Source of the DNA: Geobacter sp. UBA2189
GTDB lineage: Bacteria; Desulfobacterota; Desulfuromonadia; Geobacterales; Pseudopelobacteraceae
DNA length: 64,000 nucleotides
Reading direction: 5' to 3'
Assembly: GCA_002328035.1 (NCBI GenBank)
Contig: DCVL01000064.1
Coordinates: 14,600 to 78,599 of the forward strand
Shown here: in pieces, positions 19,783-28,115 of the stretch
Layout of the letters: each line of letters opens with the position of its first letter
How positions within the stretch are numbered: position 1 is the first letter of the stretch
Notes under the pieces: model-generated
Told to the model about the DNA's origin: nothing
Databases searched by the model: none
What the model saw: the letters and a program-made list of their open reading frames with translations, nothing else
Translations under genes and position numbers: made by a program

Positions 19783-20628
19783 TTATTTGTAGTTGGCTGC
19801 ATGGTATGAGCTTCTCGTGTACGGAGCGCTCTCGACATGCCTGAAACCTGACTCTATAGCCTTCTGACGGAGTTCATCAAACAGTTCGGGTCTGATGTAA
19901 TCAATAACCGGATGATGTCGTCTGCTTGGCGCCAGATACTGCCCCAGACTCAAGAAACAACAACCAGCATTTCTTAGATCAGCCATTACAACCTCAACCT
20001 CTTCCAGTTTTTCCCCCAAACCCAGCATAATTCCAGACTTTGTAGGTATATCAGGTGATATAATCGCTGACTGTTCAAGGAGCTTTAAAGAGCGAACATA
20101 GTCAGCCCCTTTTCTCACGGAATAGAGCCTTGGCACCGTTTCAAGATTATGAGCCAGTATTGCGGGGCGAGAGGCCAACACGGTTTTAAGGGATTGGATA
20201 CTCCCCGCAAAATCAGGAACCAGAAGTTCTATGGATATTTCAGGCAAACGATCATAAATTGCAGTAACAGATGCGGCAAAATGCGCTGCCCCTCCATCAG
20301 GCAGATCATCACGGGTAGGACTTGTAATCACCAGATTAGAGAGTTTTAACCGAAGAACCGCCTCTGCCAGCCGACGTGGTTCATCACTATCCGGTGGTAA
20401 TGGAGCCAACCCTTTATCGACGTTGCAGAAACTGCATTGACGAGTACAATCCTTACCCAGGATCATAAAACTTGCCTGTCCAGAGCCATAACATTCAGCA
20501 ATATTAGGACAAAGCGCCTCCTGACAGATGGTATTCAACTGCAGTTCAGAGAGTAATCCTCGCATTGCCGATTGTACTTCAGAGGAAACCTTTTTACGCA
20601 GCCACTCAGGTTTACGTTGTATCTTCAC
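19783..20628 (-). CDS. lipA: Lipoyl synthase
   Basis: Radical SAM enzyme inserting two sulfurs into protein-bound octanoate. It has both clusters expected: the auxiliary cluster motif Cx4Cx5C (CQEALCPNIAEC) and the radical SAM CxxxCxxC (CTRQCSFC). The C-terminal SSY serine ligand motif appears as RSSYHA. At 281 residues it is of normal size. Its start overlaps the end of the ligase gene by 4 bases. As the last gene of the glycine cleavage operon it would supply lipoate for GcvH. Confidence 0.95.
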   Translation of the reverse strand: MKIQRKPEWLRKKVSSEVQSAMRGLLSELQLNTICQEALCPNIAECYGSGQASFMILGKDCTRQCSFCNVDKGLAPLPPDSDEPRRLAEAVLRLKLSNLVITSPTRDDLPDGGAAHFAASVTAIYDRLPEISIELLVPDFAGSIQSLKTVLASRPAILAHNLETVPRLYSVRKGADYVRSLKLLEQSAIISPDIPTKSGIMLGLGEKLEEVEVVMADLRNAGCCFLSLGQYLAPSRRHHPVIDYIRPELFDELRQKAIESGFRHVESAPYTRSSYHAANYK

Positions 20629-21428
20629 GCCTCATCGCCTTCCAGATTCCATTTTTCACTGCTGTATTTACCATGAAGCAGTTCCTGAGAAAGCCGTTCC
20701 TCTTCAGCGCTCAAGGCATCCAGCCTCAGTACAACCCCCAACTGCCTTTTAAACTGCTCTTGCAGTCTCTTTTTAAGGAAATCCCTGCCTGATTTTATCC
20801 CCTCTGATTCGAGAGAGGTTGCTGTCAGCTCTTCCGGTTTATCCCTTAAATAGTCTAACGAATCGACAAGCCTGTCTTTAAGGGGGATCGAACCGTGCTG
20901 AAAAATAACCTGACGGGAACGACGCTGGGCATTACCGCCTATCTTGCGTCCATCAATCAAAATATCGTAACTTTCCCTGCCCGCAAAACAAAGTGGGGTA
21001 CGTCCTCCAAGTCTTACGTCATCAGGATTCAGATCAACAGCATAGTTTGCTGACAGCCCCAATTCTCTGTAAAAACCTAGCAAAAAAGAGGTCAGAACAC
21101 GGAAAGAATCTTTAACCGAGGATACTGGCTGGATATGCTTTGGAGAACAGACAAGGCTGTAGGTCAGCTCATCAGCATGGTAAATAGCTCCGCCGCCGGT
21201 AATCCTGCGTACGACAGTCAGATTATCGGTAACAAACCGTTCAAGATCAAGGTCATTGGCAGCTTTCTGGAAACGCCCAAGCGAGAGCGCCGGAGGTTCC
21301 CAACCATACAGCCTAAGAACCGGATCTGAAGATAACGGAACAAAGCAACGGAAAAGCGCCTCATCAATTGCCATGTTCTCCCTGCCTTCAGAGAATCCGG
21401 TATCAATGAGGCGCCATACTATTTTCAT
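20625..21428 (-). CDS. lplA: Lipoate-protein ligase A family protein
   Basis: A member of the lipoate/octanoyl transferase family (LplA/LipM type), 267 residues, attaching a lipoyl or octanoyl group to carrier proteins such as GcvH. Motifs: RRITGGGAIYH (acyl-binding loop) and the catalytic Lys in GRKIGGNAQRRSR followed by FQHGSIPL. ATG at 21428 (MKIVWRLIDTG) is preferred over the upstream extension to 21482, which would overlap gcvPB by 47 bases. Whether it uses free lipoate with ATP or transfers octanoate from ACP (LipM-like) cannot be told. Pairing with lipA suggests the octanoyl-transfer route. Confidence 0.82.
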   Translation of the reverse strand: MKIVWRLIDTGFSEGRENMAIDEALFRCFVPLSSDPVLRLYGWEPPALSLGRFQKAANDLDLERFVTDNLTVVRRITGGGAIYHADELTYSLVCSPKHIQPVSSVKDSFRVLTSFLLGFYRELGLSANYAVDLNPDDVRLGGRTPLCFAGRESYDILIDGRKIGGNAQRRSRQVIFQHGSIPLKDRLVDSLDYLRDKPEELTATSLESEGIKSGRDFLKKRLQEQFKRQLGVVLRLDALSAEEERLSQELLHGKYSSEKWNLEGDEA

Positions 21429-21435
21429 ATAATAT

Positions 21436-22881
21436 TTATCCCAGGTAGCAAACTGTCTGGCTTCTAGCCGCTCTGGTTTCATCCAGACGTGTTACCGGCA
21501 TGGTGACAGGCATGGCGGCAAAAGAATCGGGGGAATTTTCCGCAAGCCTTGCAGCCTCGATCATCACCTCGATAAAGGCATCCATGGTCTGCTTACTCTC
21601 TGTCTCTGTAGGTTCTATCATTATTGCCTCTTTGACAATAAGTGGAAAGTAGACTGTTGGAGGATGGTAACCTTTATCAATCAGGAACTTCGCAATATCA
21701 ATGGCATGGACACCTTTGGCAAGTTGGTTTGAAGCCGAGAATACAACCTCGTGCATACAGGTCTTGTCGTAAGGGAGGTCGTAATATGCTTTCAGTTTTT
21801 CCTTGATATAGTTGGCGTTAAGCACAGCCTGTTCAGAGGCCTGAATCAGACCTTCACGACCAAGCATAATCATGTAGGTGTAGGCCTTCACCATTACCCC
21901 GAAGTTGCCAAAGAAGTTTGCTGTACGACCAATAGATTGCTCATTGTCGGTCTGTAGTTTAAGTTTTCCGTCAACCTCATCATGGATAATCCGGGGCATC
22001 GGAAGGAATGGTATCAGGGATTTTTTAACCCCTACAGGACCGGAACCTGGTCCACCACCGCCATGAGGGGTTCCGAAGGTCTTGTGAAGATTTAAATGCA
22101 CAACATCAAAACCGACATCACCTGGTCGAACCTTACCCATTATCGCGTTAAGGTTGGCGCCATCATAGTACATAAGGGCATCGTGGCTGTGAGCTATATC
22201 GGCTATATCTTTAATATACGGATTAAAAAGCCCCAGAGTATTTGGACAGGTCATCATAACAGCTGCAACTTCCCCGTTCATAGCCTGCCTGAACAGCTCA
22301 AGATCCATATCACCATATGGAGCAGTGGGGATAGTTATTATCTCATACCCTGCCATTGCGGCTGACGCAGGATTTGTGCCATGTGAGGAATCAGGGACTA
22401 CCACATATTTTTTCCTGTTTCCCTTGGCCTTGTGATAAGCCGCAACAAGCAGCATACCGGTCATCTCGCCATGAGCTCCTGCCAAAGGCTGCGTGGTAAC
22501 TTCATCCATGCCGGTAATATCAGCAAGCATCTGGCCAAGATCGTACAGCATCCCCAGACTACCCTGACATAGAGAATCTCCTCCAGGCAGAAGAGCTGTA
22601 AGCGGATGAAACGGAGCAAACAGAGCTGCTGCGTTTTCCAAAACCTTTGCATTGTACTTCATAGTGCAAGAACCAAGCGGATAAAAATTTGTATCAACAG
22701 AGAAGTTCCGGCGAGAGAGATTGGTAAAATGCCTGACAAGATCCAGCTCGGAGATCTCAGGAAGATTAGCAGTATCAGCCCTCAAAAGATTCTGTGGTAA
22801 GGAGGCTGCGGAGGGGACATCAGAGGCAGGCAGCATCACACCCCGACGGCCTGAAACGGATTTTTCATAGATCAGTTGCAT
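21436..22881 (-). CDS. gcvPB: Glycine dehydrogenase (decarboxylating) subunit 2
   Basis: C-terminal half of the split P-protein of the glycine cleavage system, 481 residues. It carries the PLP-binding lysine in HLNLHKTFGTPHGGGGPGSG, preceded by MTCPNTLGLF and MYYDGANLNAIMG. The P-protein decarboxylates glycine and loads the aminomethyl group on lipoyl-GcvH. Its start overlaps gcvPA by 10 bases. The split PA/PB form is common in Gram-positive bacteria, archaea and Geobacter relatives. Confidence 0.95.
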   Translation of the reverse strand: MQLIYEKSVSGRRGVMLPASDVPSAASLPQNLLRADTANLPEISELDLVRHFTNLSRRNFSVDTNFYPLGSCTMKYNAKVLENAAALFAPFHPLTALLPGGDSLCQGSLGMLYDLGQMLADITGMDEVTTQPLAGAHGEMTGMLLVAAYHKAKGNRKKYVVVPDSSHGTNPASAAMAGYEIITIPTAPYGDMDLELFRQAMNGEVAAVMMTCPNTLGLFNPYIKDIADIAHSHDALMYYDGANLNAIMGKVRPGDVGFDVVHLNLHKTFGTPHGGGGPGSGPVGVKKSLIPFLPMPRIIHDEVDGKLKLQTDNEQSIGRTANFFGNFGVMVKAYTYMIMLGREGLIQASEQAVLNANYIKEKLKAYYDLPYDKTCMHEVVFSASNQLAKGVHAIDIAKFLIDKGYHPPTVYFPLIVKEAIMIEPTETESKQTMDAFIEVMIEAARLAENSPDSFAAMPVTMPVTRLDETRAARSQTVCYLG

Positions 22882-24218
22882 AAAACCACCTCCAGCTCCT
22901 TCACCAGCAGTTCAATATCCTTCCTGGTACGCTTTTCAGTAACCGTCACAACCAGCAGATTTTCAGAACCATCATAAAAACTGCCAAGAGGAAGGCCGGC
23001 TACGACACCTCTGGCCAGCAAGGCCTCAACAACCTGAACAGCCGGCTTGGGAAGGCTGATGGTAAACTCATTGAAGGTTGGCGCAGTTTGCAAAACAGTT
23101 ACACCTGGGATCCTAGCCAGAGATGATTTGGTATATTCAGCCTTGTCATAATTAAGACGGGCAAGATCTGCCAGCCCCTGTTTGCCTACTGCAGAGAGGA
23201 AAATGAGCCCGCGCAGTGCACATAGAGACTGGTTACTACAGATGTTGGAAGTGGCCTTGTGACGTTTGATATGTTGCTCACGCGCCTGCAGCGTAAGCAC
23301 AAAACCGCGCTTACCGTTTTTATCAACGGTTTCTCCGACAATTCTTCCTGGTATGTTTCGGATATGACTCTTTCTGGCAGCCATGAAGCCGAACGAAGGA
23401 CCCCCGAACGACAATGGATTTCCCAAGGACTGACCATCCCCAACAGCAATATCAGCCCCCAGTTCTCCAGGTGATTTCAGAATCCCCAGTGCAACAGGAT
23501 ATACAGCAGTCACAAGAAGCGCGCCTTTTGCATGAACCTGATCCGCAAGACCTGTAAAATCATCTATGCAACCAAAGACATTAGGATATTGAACCAAAAG
23601 CGCCGCTGCCTGGTCATCGAGCTGATGTATCAGCTCTGCCCGGTTTAGCAGACCATCAAGCGGAGCCAGTTCAACCAGTTCAGCATCATGGTGTGACAAA
23701 TACGTTGCCAACACCTGTCTTGCAATAGGAGAAACACAGCCATCCACTACAATCCTGCTGCGATTGGTCGTACGAATAGCCATCAAAGCCGCCTCAGCCA
23801 GAGCTGTTGCACCATCATATAGCGATGCATTGCTGACATCCAGGCCAGTCAGACGGCAAATAGCGGTCTGATATTCAAACAGCGCCTGAAGCGTGCCTTG
23901 CGAACATTCCGGCTGATATGGGGTATAAGCTGTATAAAACTCTGCACGGTTTGAAAGATGGTCAACAGCGGCCGGAATTATATGATCATAGTAGCCACCG
24001 CCAATAAAAAGAGAAAGATCCTGGCAATTTTCAGAACAGAGCTGTTTCAGCCTGTTATATGTTTCAAATTCCGACATTCCAGGCGGCAGATTAAACCTCT
24101 TACAGCGTAGTTCTTCGGGGATAGAGTCAAATAGCTCTTCAATACTTCCAACCCCTGTAGCGGCCAGCATCTCCTGAATCTCTTCAGGTGTATGCGGGCA
24201 GTAGTGACTGGTTTCCAT
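22872..24218 (-). CDS. gcvPA: Glycine dehydrogenase (decarboxylating) subunit 1
   Basis: N-terminal half of the split P-protein, 448 residues, forming a heterotetramer with GcvPB. Typical features are FIGGGYYDHIIPA near residue 70, YTPYQPECSQGTLQALFEYQ, LYDGATALAEA, and GDGQSLGNPLSFGGPSFGF. It lies 12 bases after gcvH in the same operon, so the whole cleavage complex except the L-protein (dihydrolipoyl dehydrogenase) is made together. Confidence 0.95.
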   Translation of the reverse strand: METSHYCPHTPEEIQEMLAATGVGSIEELFDSIPEELRCKRFNLPPGMSEFETYNRLKQLCSENCQDLSLFIGGGYYDHIIPAAVDHLSNRAEFYTAYTPYQPECSQGTLQALFEYQTAICRLTGLDVSNASLYDGATALAEAALMAIRTTNRSRIVVDGCVSPIARQVLATYLSHHDAELVELAPLDGLLNRAELIHQLDDQAAALLVQYPNVFGCIDDFTGLADQVHAKGALLVTAVYPVALGILKSPGELGADIAVGDGQSLGNPLSFGGPSFGFMAARKSHIRNIPGRIVGETVDKNGKRGFVLTLQAREQHIKRHKATSNICSNQSLCALRGLIFLSAVGKQGLADLARLNYDKAEYTKSSLARIPGVTVLQTAPTFNEFTISLPKPAVQVVEALLARGVVAGLPLGSFYDGSENLLVVTVTEKRTRKDIELLVKELEVVLCN

Positions 24219-24230
24219 TATGTTAATCTC

Positions 24231-24605
24231 CTACAGGGTCTGTAAATAGTTGTCATACATCTCTTGAGTCATCAGTCTTGTCAACTCGCCTGAATCATCA
24301 ATCTCCAGTTCAACCATCCATGCCGCATCTTCAGGAGATTCATTCACCCTCTCAGGAGCATCTTCCAGCTCCATATTCACCTTTACAACCTTGCCGGAAA
24401 TAGGGGCATATATATCGCTAGCCGCCTTGACAGACTCAATGGCAGCCATTACCTCCTCCTGCTTAAACTTTTTACCAATTTCTGGCAGCTCAACAAAGGT
24501 TATATCCCCAAGTTCATGGGCAGCATGTGCGCTTATGCCACAAACCGCACTGTTCCCTTTAACCTTTACCCACTCATGCTCTTTTGTAAAATAAATCTCT
24601 GACAT
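24231..24605 (-). CDS. gcvH: Glycine cleavage system H protein
   Basis: Lipoyl carrier protein of 124 residues that shuttles the aminomethyl group between the P, T and L proteins. The lipoylation lysine is K60 in AAIESVKAASD, in the usual hairpin position, and TKEHEWVKVKG at the N-terminus is typical. It is encoded between a DUF3617 gene and gcvPA. The ligase and synthase that modify it are in the same operon. Confidence 0.95.
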   Translation of the reverse strand: MSEIYFTKEHEWVKVKGNSAVCGISAHAAHELGDITFVELPEIGKKFKQEEVMAAIESVKAASDIYAPISGKVVKVNMELEDAPERVNESPEDAAWMVELEIDDSGELTRLMTQEMYDNYLQTL

Positions 24606-24649
24606 CTTTTAAATACCTCCAATCTGAATATTCTGGCTTATCGGTTTAA

Positions 24650-25063
24650 CTACTTTTTAGGACAGTCTCCAAGACGCCTGGCTTTTACCTTGACTGTCAT
24701 CTTATGACCCTGGGTATTCATCTTCATAATCGAGTTATAGCTGTCTTTTCCAAAAACCGTCTCGCCAGTGTATGTTCCGGCAGCCTCACCGGTACATTTC
24801 ATAGCCCATGTAACCTTGTTGCCGGATACCTTGTAGTCAGTAAGCTTGCATTTATCATCACGGGCTATCACCTTTTTTTGATCCTTAACATCCTCTTTGG
24901 TATAACAATGCTTAATAGTTGAAGCTGGGATCTTCATCGGCATTCCTGGCATTTCACTCTGGGAAGTAATCTCCCATTGACCTTCCCTCATCATATCTAC
25001 AGCGGATGCAGCAGCAGGTACAATCAACATGGCTCCCATAGCAGCGATTACAAGACGTTTCAT
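24650..25063 (-). CDS. DUF3617-type secreted protein
   Basis: A 137-residue exported protein. A clear signal peptide (about 1-22, Lys-Arg then a hydrophobic stretch ending in AASA) is followed by a compact domain starting MREGQWEITSQSEMPGMPM. Further on come a CYTKEDV cysteine and a second cysteine pair, matching DUF3617, a family of unknown function common in Proteobacteria. Ribosome site GGAGG. It is placed inside the glycine cleavage operon between gcvT and gcvH, where a periplasmic protein has no obvious enzymatic role. Confidence 0.75.
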   Translation of the reverse strand: MKRLVIAAMGAMLIVPAAASAVDMMREGQWEITSQSEMPGMPMKIPASTIKHCYTKEDVKDQKKVIARDDKCKLTDYKVSGNKVTWAMKCTGEAAGTYTGETVFGKDSYNSIMKMNTQGHKMTVKVKARRLGDCPKK

Positions 25064-25090
25064 AAAAGTTCCTCCTTCATCAAAATTGAT

Positions 25091-26182
25091 TTAACTGCGT
25101 AATGATCCTTTATCATAAAATGGCAGACTGCATACAACAGCATCCATAGTGGTTCTGTCCTGTCTTATGGAAAGAACCGTATCCAAAGCGCTGTAAGCCG
25201 TTTCAACATAGCCAAGTCCTATACCACAACCAAGCATCGGAGAAAAAACACCGCTGGTTACTTCACCTATCTTTTTATCACCATCATAGATACCAAAACC
25301 ATGCCGTGGGGTGCGACGGGATGTAACCCTAAAAGGCACCTTGATCCGGCCTGAAAGCTTATTCTTCTCTGAAAGCAGAGCCTCATTTCCGACAAACTGC
25401 TTATCCAGCTTTACAAAGGCTCCAAGGTCAGCCTCCAGAGGAGTTGTTGTTTCATCAATATCGTTACCGTACAGCGAATATCCCATTTCCAGCCTCAATA
25501 CATCGCGGGCACCCAGGCCTGCCGGCTTCACCCTGTCATCCTTAAGCAGTATATCCCACAGTTCAACAACCTTATCAGCCGGAAGGAATATCTCATATCC
25601 AAGTTCACCTGTATAACCGGTGCGGCTTACAATAGCAGGAGATCCAAGAAGGTCATGCTCCACAAATCTGAAGTAAGGGATCCCTGAGACCCACTCTCCC
25701 AAAAGTTCAACCAGAACCTCTCTTGAAAGGGGTCCCTGCAGATCAAGTTTGGCAGTATTTGCTGTAATATCAGATAATTGTCCCGTAGTCAGCCTGGATT
25801 TTATCACTTTGAAATCATTAGGGGCGGTAGCGGCATTTACAACAATCATCACCTCATCATCAGCCAGCCGAAAAACGATAAGGTCATCAACAATACATCC
25901 CTTCTCGTTGAGAAGAAAACCATATTTGGAACGTCCTTCAGGAATGGCCTTGATTGAAAAGGTAAACAGATCCTCCAAACCTGACGAAACGATATCCCCC
26001 TTAAAGTGAAACTCCCCCATATGGCAGATATCAAAAAGAGCTGCCTGCTCACGACACCAGCGATGCTCGGCAATTATCCCCTCATATTGAATAGGCATAT
26101 CCCATCCACCAAATGGCGCCATTAAGGCACCCAGGTTACGATGCTGTTTGTTAAGAGGGGTTGTCTTTACAGGCTCAGTCAT
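25091..26182 (-). CDS. gcvT: Aminomethyltransferase (glycine cleavage T protein)
   Basis: Releases ammonia from the aminomethyl-lipoyl intermediate and transfers the one-carbon unit to tetrahydrofolate. The 363-residue protein shows MGEFHFKG, DLQGPLSREVL, SRTGYTGELGYEIFLP and LGARDVLRLEMGYSLYGNDID, the canonical GcvT order. ATG at 26182 has AAGGAG upstream. It is the second gene of the operon, 24 bases after an NTF2-like secreted protein gene. Confidence 0.95.
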   Translation of the reverse strand: MTEPVKTTPLNKQHRNLGALMAPFGGWDMPIQYEGIIAEHRWCREQAALFDICHMGEFHFKGDIVSSGLEDLFTFSIKAIPEGRSKYGFLLNEKGCIVDDLIVFRLADDEVMIVVNAATAPNDFKVIKSRLTTGQLSDITANTAKLDLQGPLSREVLVELLGEWVSGIPYFRFVEHDLLGSPAIVSRTGYTGELGYEIFLPADKVVELWDILLKDDRVKPAGLGARDVLRLEMGYSLYGNDIDETTTPLEADLGAFVKLDKQFVGNEALLSEKNKLSGRIKVPFRVTSRRTPRHGFGIYDGDKKIGEVTSGVFSPMLGCGIGLGYVETAYSALDTVLSIRQDRTTMDAVVCSLPFYDKGSLRS

Positions 26183-26206
26183 CTCAATAGCTCCTTGTAT
26201 CTGATA

Positions 26207-26647
26207 TTATTTTTTCTTTTTATTCTTACTTTTACCTGCGATTGCCTTGATATCTGCCAACCTCATCTTCCAGCGCCCTTCCTCATGATCCAGAGTAAAT
26301 TCTCTGCTATGGCTGGAATTGGTCATGGAAAGGCCTTCCATACCTATTTTTGCAAAGACCTTTGATGTGGTACGTTTTTCATTTATCAACTTAAAATCAT
26401 TGAGTTTAAGATGGCAACAGGAAGGAGTTAACGAGGCATCACGCAGCATGGAGACAAACCGTTCACGGTTCATACTACCTCTGTGAGATAGCAGATTATA
26501 CATCTGCTCATATTTCCCCTCTCTCCAAAGGTCAAGGGTATCGGAAATAGCCTGTTCACGGGGGTCATTACGCTGATCCGCAATAGAAACAGAGGGGAAA
26601 CAGATTGATATAACGATAATAAACAGAACAAAAAGGCGAGATATCAA
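26207..26647 (-). CDS. Secreted NTF2-like protein of unknown function
   Basis: About 147 residues. A hydrophobic N-terminus ending near SVSIADQ is a probable signal peptide. A small alpha+beta domain follows, with LWREGKYEQMYNLLSHRGS and a closing strand EFTLDHEEGRWKMRLADI, resembling NTF2-like or DUF4878 folds. The tail is Lys-rich (KSKNKKKK). The frame can be read from ATG at 26662, but the GGAGG box lies inside that extension, exactly 8 bases before the TTG at 26647, so TTG is the likely start. It heads the gcv operon. Function not recognised. Confidence 0.6.
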   Translation of the reverse strand: MISRLFVLFIIVISICFPSVSIADQRNDPREQAISDTLDLWREGKYEQMYNLLSHRGSMNRERFVSMLRDASLTPSCCHLKLNDFKLINEKRTTSKVFAKIGMEGLSMTNSSHSREFTLDHEEGRWKMRLADIKAIAGKSKNKKKK

Positions 26648-26739
26648 AATAAAAACCTCCATAAAAGGTTTTGCAATGTTAGAGCATACTGAGCCGAGCG
26701 GCAATAAAAAACGTGCATCATCAATAACCAAAATGCAGC

Positions 26740-26767
26740 TTGCCAATCTATAATCTTGAGATACAAT
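26740..26767 (+). promoter_or_regulatory. Sigma-70-type promoter of the GAF/HD-GYP gene
   Basis: TTGCCA (26740-26745), a 16-base spacer and TACAAT (26762-26767), with the ATG 37 bases further on. Identified by eye. Confidence 0.55.
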
Positions 26768-26804
26768 GAGCGTAAGACAGACATAGCAAAATACGGGGAA
26801 TCCA

Positions 26805-28046
26805 ATGAAGAATTATAATGAAACATTACAACAACTTCTAAACTTTGGCCTGGACATATCCCAGATCAAGGATATTGATTTCCTGCTCGAAAAGATACTG
26901 ACCGAGGCCAGAAACTTTACCAACTGCGATGCAGGTACCATATACGTGAAAGATGGAAATATCCTGGCCGCCAGATATTCGCAGAATGATACCACCAACA
27001 CCCAGTTATCTCCTCACAGGAAATCGGTTTATACAAATATAATTGTCCGTGTGGATAACACCTCAATCGCGGGTTATGTTGCTGCCACCGGCAATCAGTT
27101 GAATATACCTGATGTCTATCACCTTGATAAAAATCTTCCCTATTCATTCAATCGCTCTTTCGACGACATGACAAATTACCGGACTGTTTCACAGTTGGTT
27201 CTTCCACTGACGAGTATGCGTGGAGAGACGGTAGGGGTTCTGCAACTGATTAATGCAAAGGATAGCACAGGAGGCATAACTCCCTTTGACAGCCATGATG
27301 AGAGCGGCATCAGCTACTTTGCAGTCACCGCAGCTAATGCGATAGAACGTGCAAAGATGACCCGTGAAATCATTCTCAGGATGAACCGTATGGCAGAATT
27401 AAGGGATCCCAAAGAAACAGGACCGCATGTAAACAGGGTTGCGGCATATTCTGTTGCACTTTATGAAGGTTGGGCAGCAAGCAAGGAGCTGAACCAGGAA
27501 GAGATAGATCGTAACCGCGACATACTCAGGATGGCTGCCATGCTGCATGATGTCGGCAAGGTGGCAATATCGGACAATATTTTAAAGAAACCGGGAAAAT
27601 TCACACCTGAAGAGTACGATGTCATGAAACTTCATACTGTTTATGGAGCAAGGCTCTTCCCTGACATTTATTCGGAACTTGATGAATCAGCGGCGGCCGT
27701 TGCCCTTAACCATCATGAGCGGTGGGACGGAAACGGATATCCTGGTCATATAAGCCTGGCAACCCTTAAACCTTTGCCCGGGTATGAGAAAGAAGATGGA
27801 ACCGCCAGAGGTAAGAAGGGGGAAGAGATCCCGCTTTTTGGACGTATAGTAGCTATAGCCGATGTATATGACGCCCTTTCAAACCGCCGATGTTACAAGG
27901 AAGCCTGGGACCAGTCCGCCGTTCTCGAGGAGTTGAAAAAAGATGCCGGCACCGCATTTGACCCGGAACTTGTAGATATATTTCTGGACAGTATTGAAAC
28001 CATAAGGCAGATAAGTAGCCAATTTCCTGATTATACTGATGCCTAG
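26805..28046 (+). CDS. GAF domain / HD-GYP domain protein (putative c-di-GMP phosphodiesterase)
   Basis: A 413-residue cytosolic protein. An N-terminal GAF domain (about 1-185; FTNCDAGTIYVKDG, TDxxNI-like segment GNQLNIPDVYHL) precedes an HD-GYP domain with HD at 248-249 (MLHDVGKVAISDNIL), KLHTVYGARLF, NHHERWDGNGYPG, and the DVYDALSNRRCYKEAW helix. The GYP signature is intact, which in the family predicts hydrolysis of cyclic di-GMP, here under control of whatever the GAF domain binds. GGGG precedes the ATG, and a promoter lies upstream. A REC-GGDEF protein that could act oppositely is encoded at 50.5-51.9 kb. Confidence 0.9.
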   Translation: MKNYNETLQQLLNFGLDISQIKDIDFLLEKILTEARNFTNCDAGTIYVKDGNILAARYSQNDTTNTQLSPHRKSVYTNIIVRVDNTSIAGYVAATGNQLNIPDVYHLDKNLPYSFNRSFDDMTNYRTVSQLVLPLTSMRGETVGVLQLINAKDSTGGITPFDSHDESGISYFAVTAANAIERAKMTREIILRMNRMAELRDPKETGPHVNRVAAYSVALYEGWAASKELNQEEIDRNRDILRMAAMLHDVGKVAISDNILKKPGKFTPEEYDVMKLHTVYGARLFPDIYSELDESAAAVALNHHERWDGNGYPGHISLATLKPLPGYEKEDGTARGKKGEEIPLFGRIVAIADVYDALSNRRCYKEAWDQSAVLEELKKDAGTAFDPELVDIFLDSIETIRQISSQFPDYTDA

Positions 28047-28115
28047 AGATTGTAGTACTGTCTAGATTTTAACTTTTCTGATGGAAAGCCATATCCATAA
28101 CCTCGGAGAGCTGAT

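Noticed and set aside
26648..26804. Glycine riboswitch upstream of the gcv operon
   Set aside because: The divergent gap is too short for the tandem aptamer, and no core sequence was recognised.
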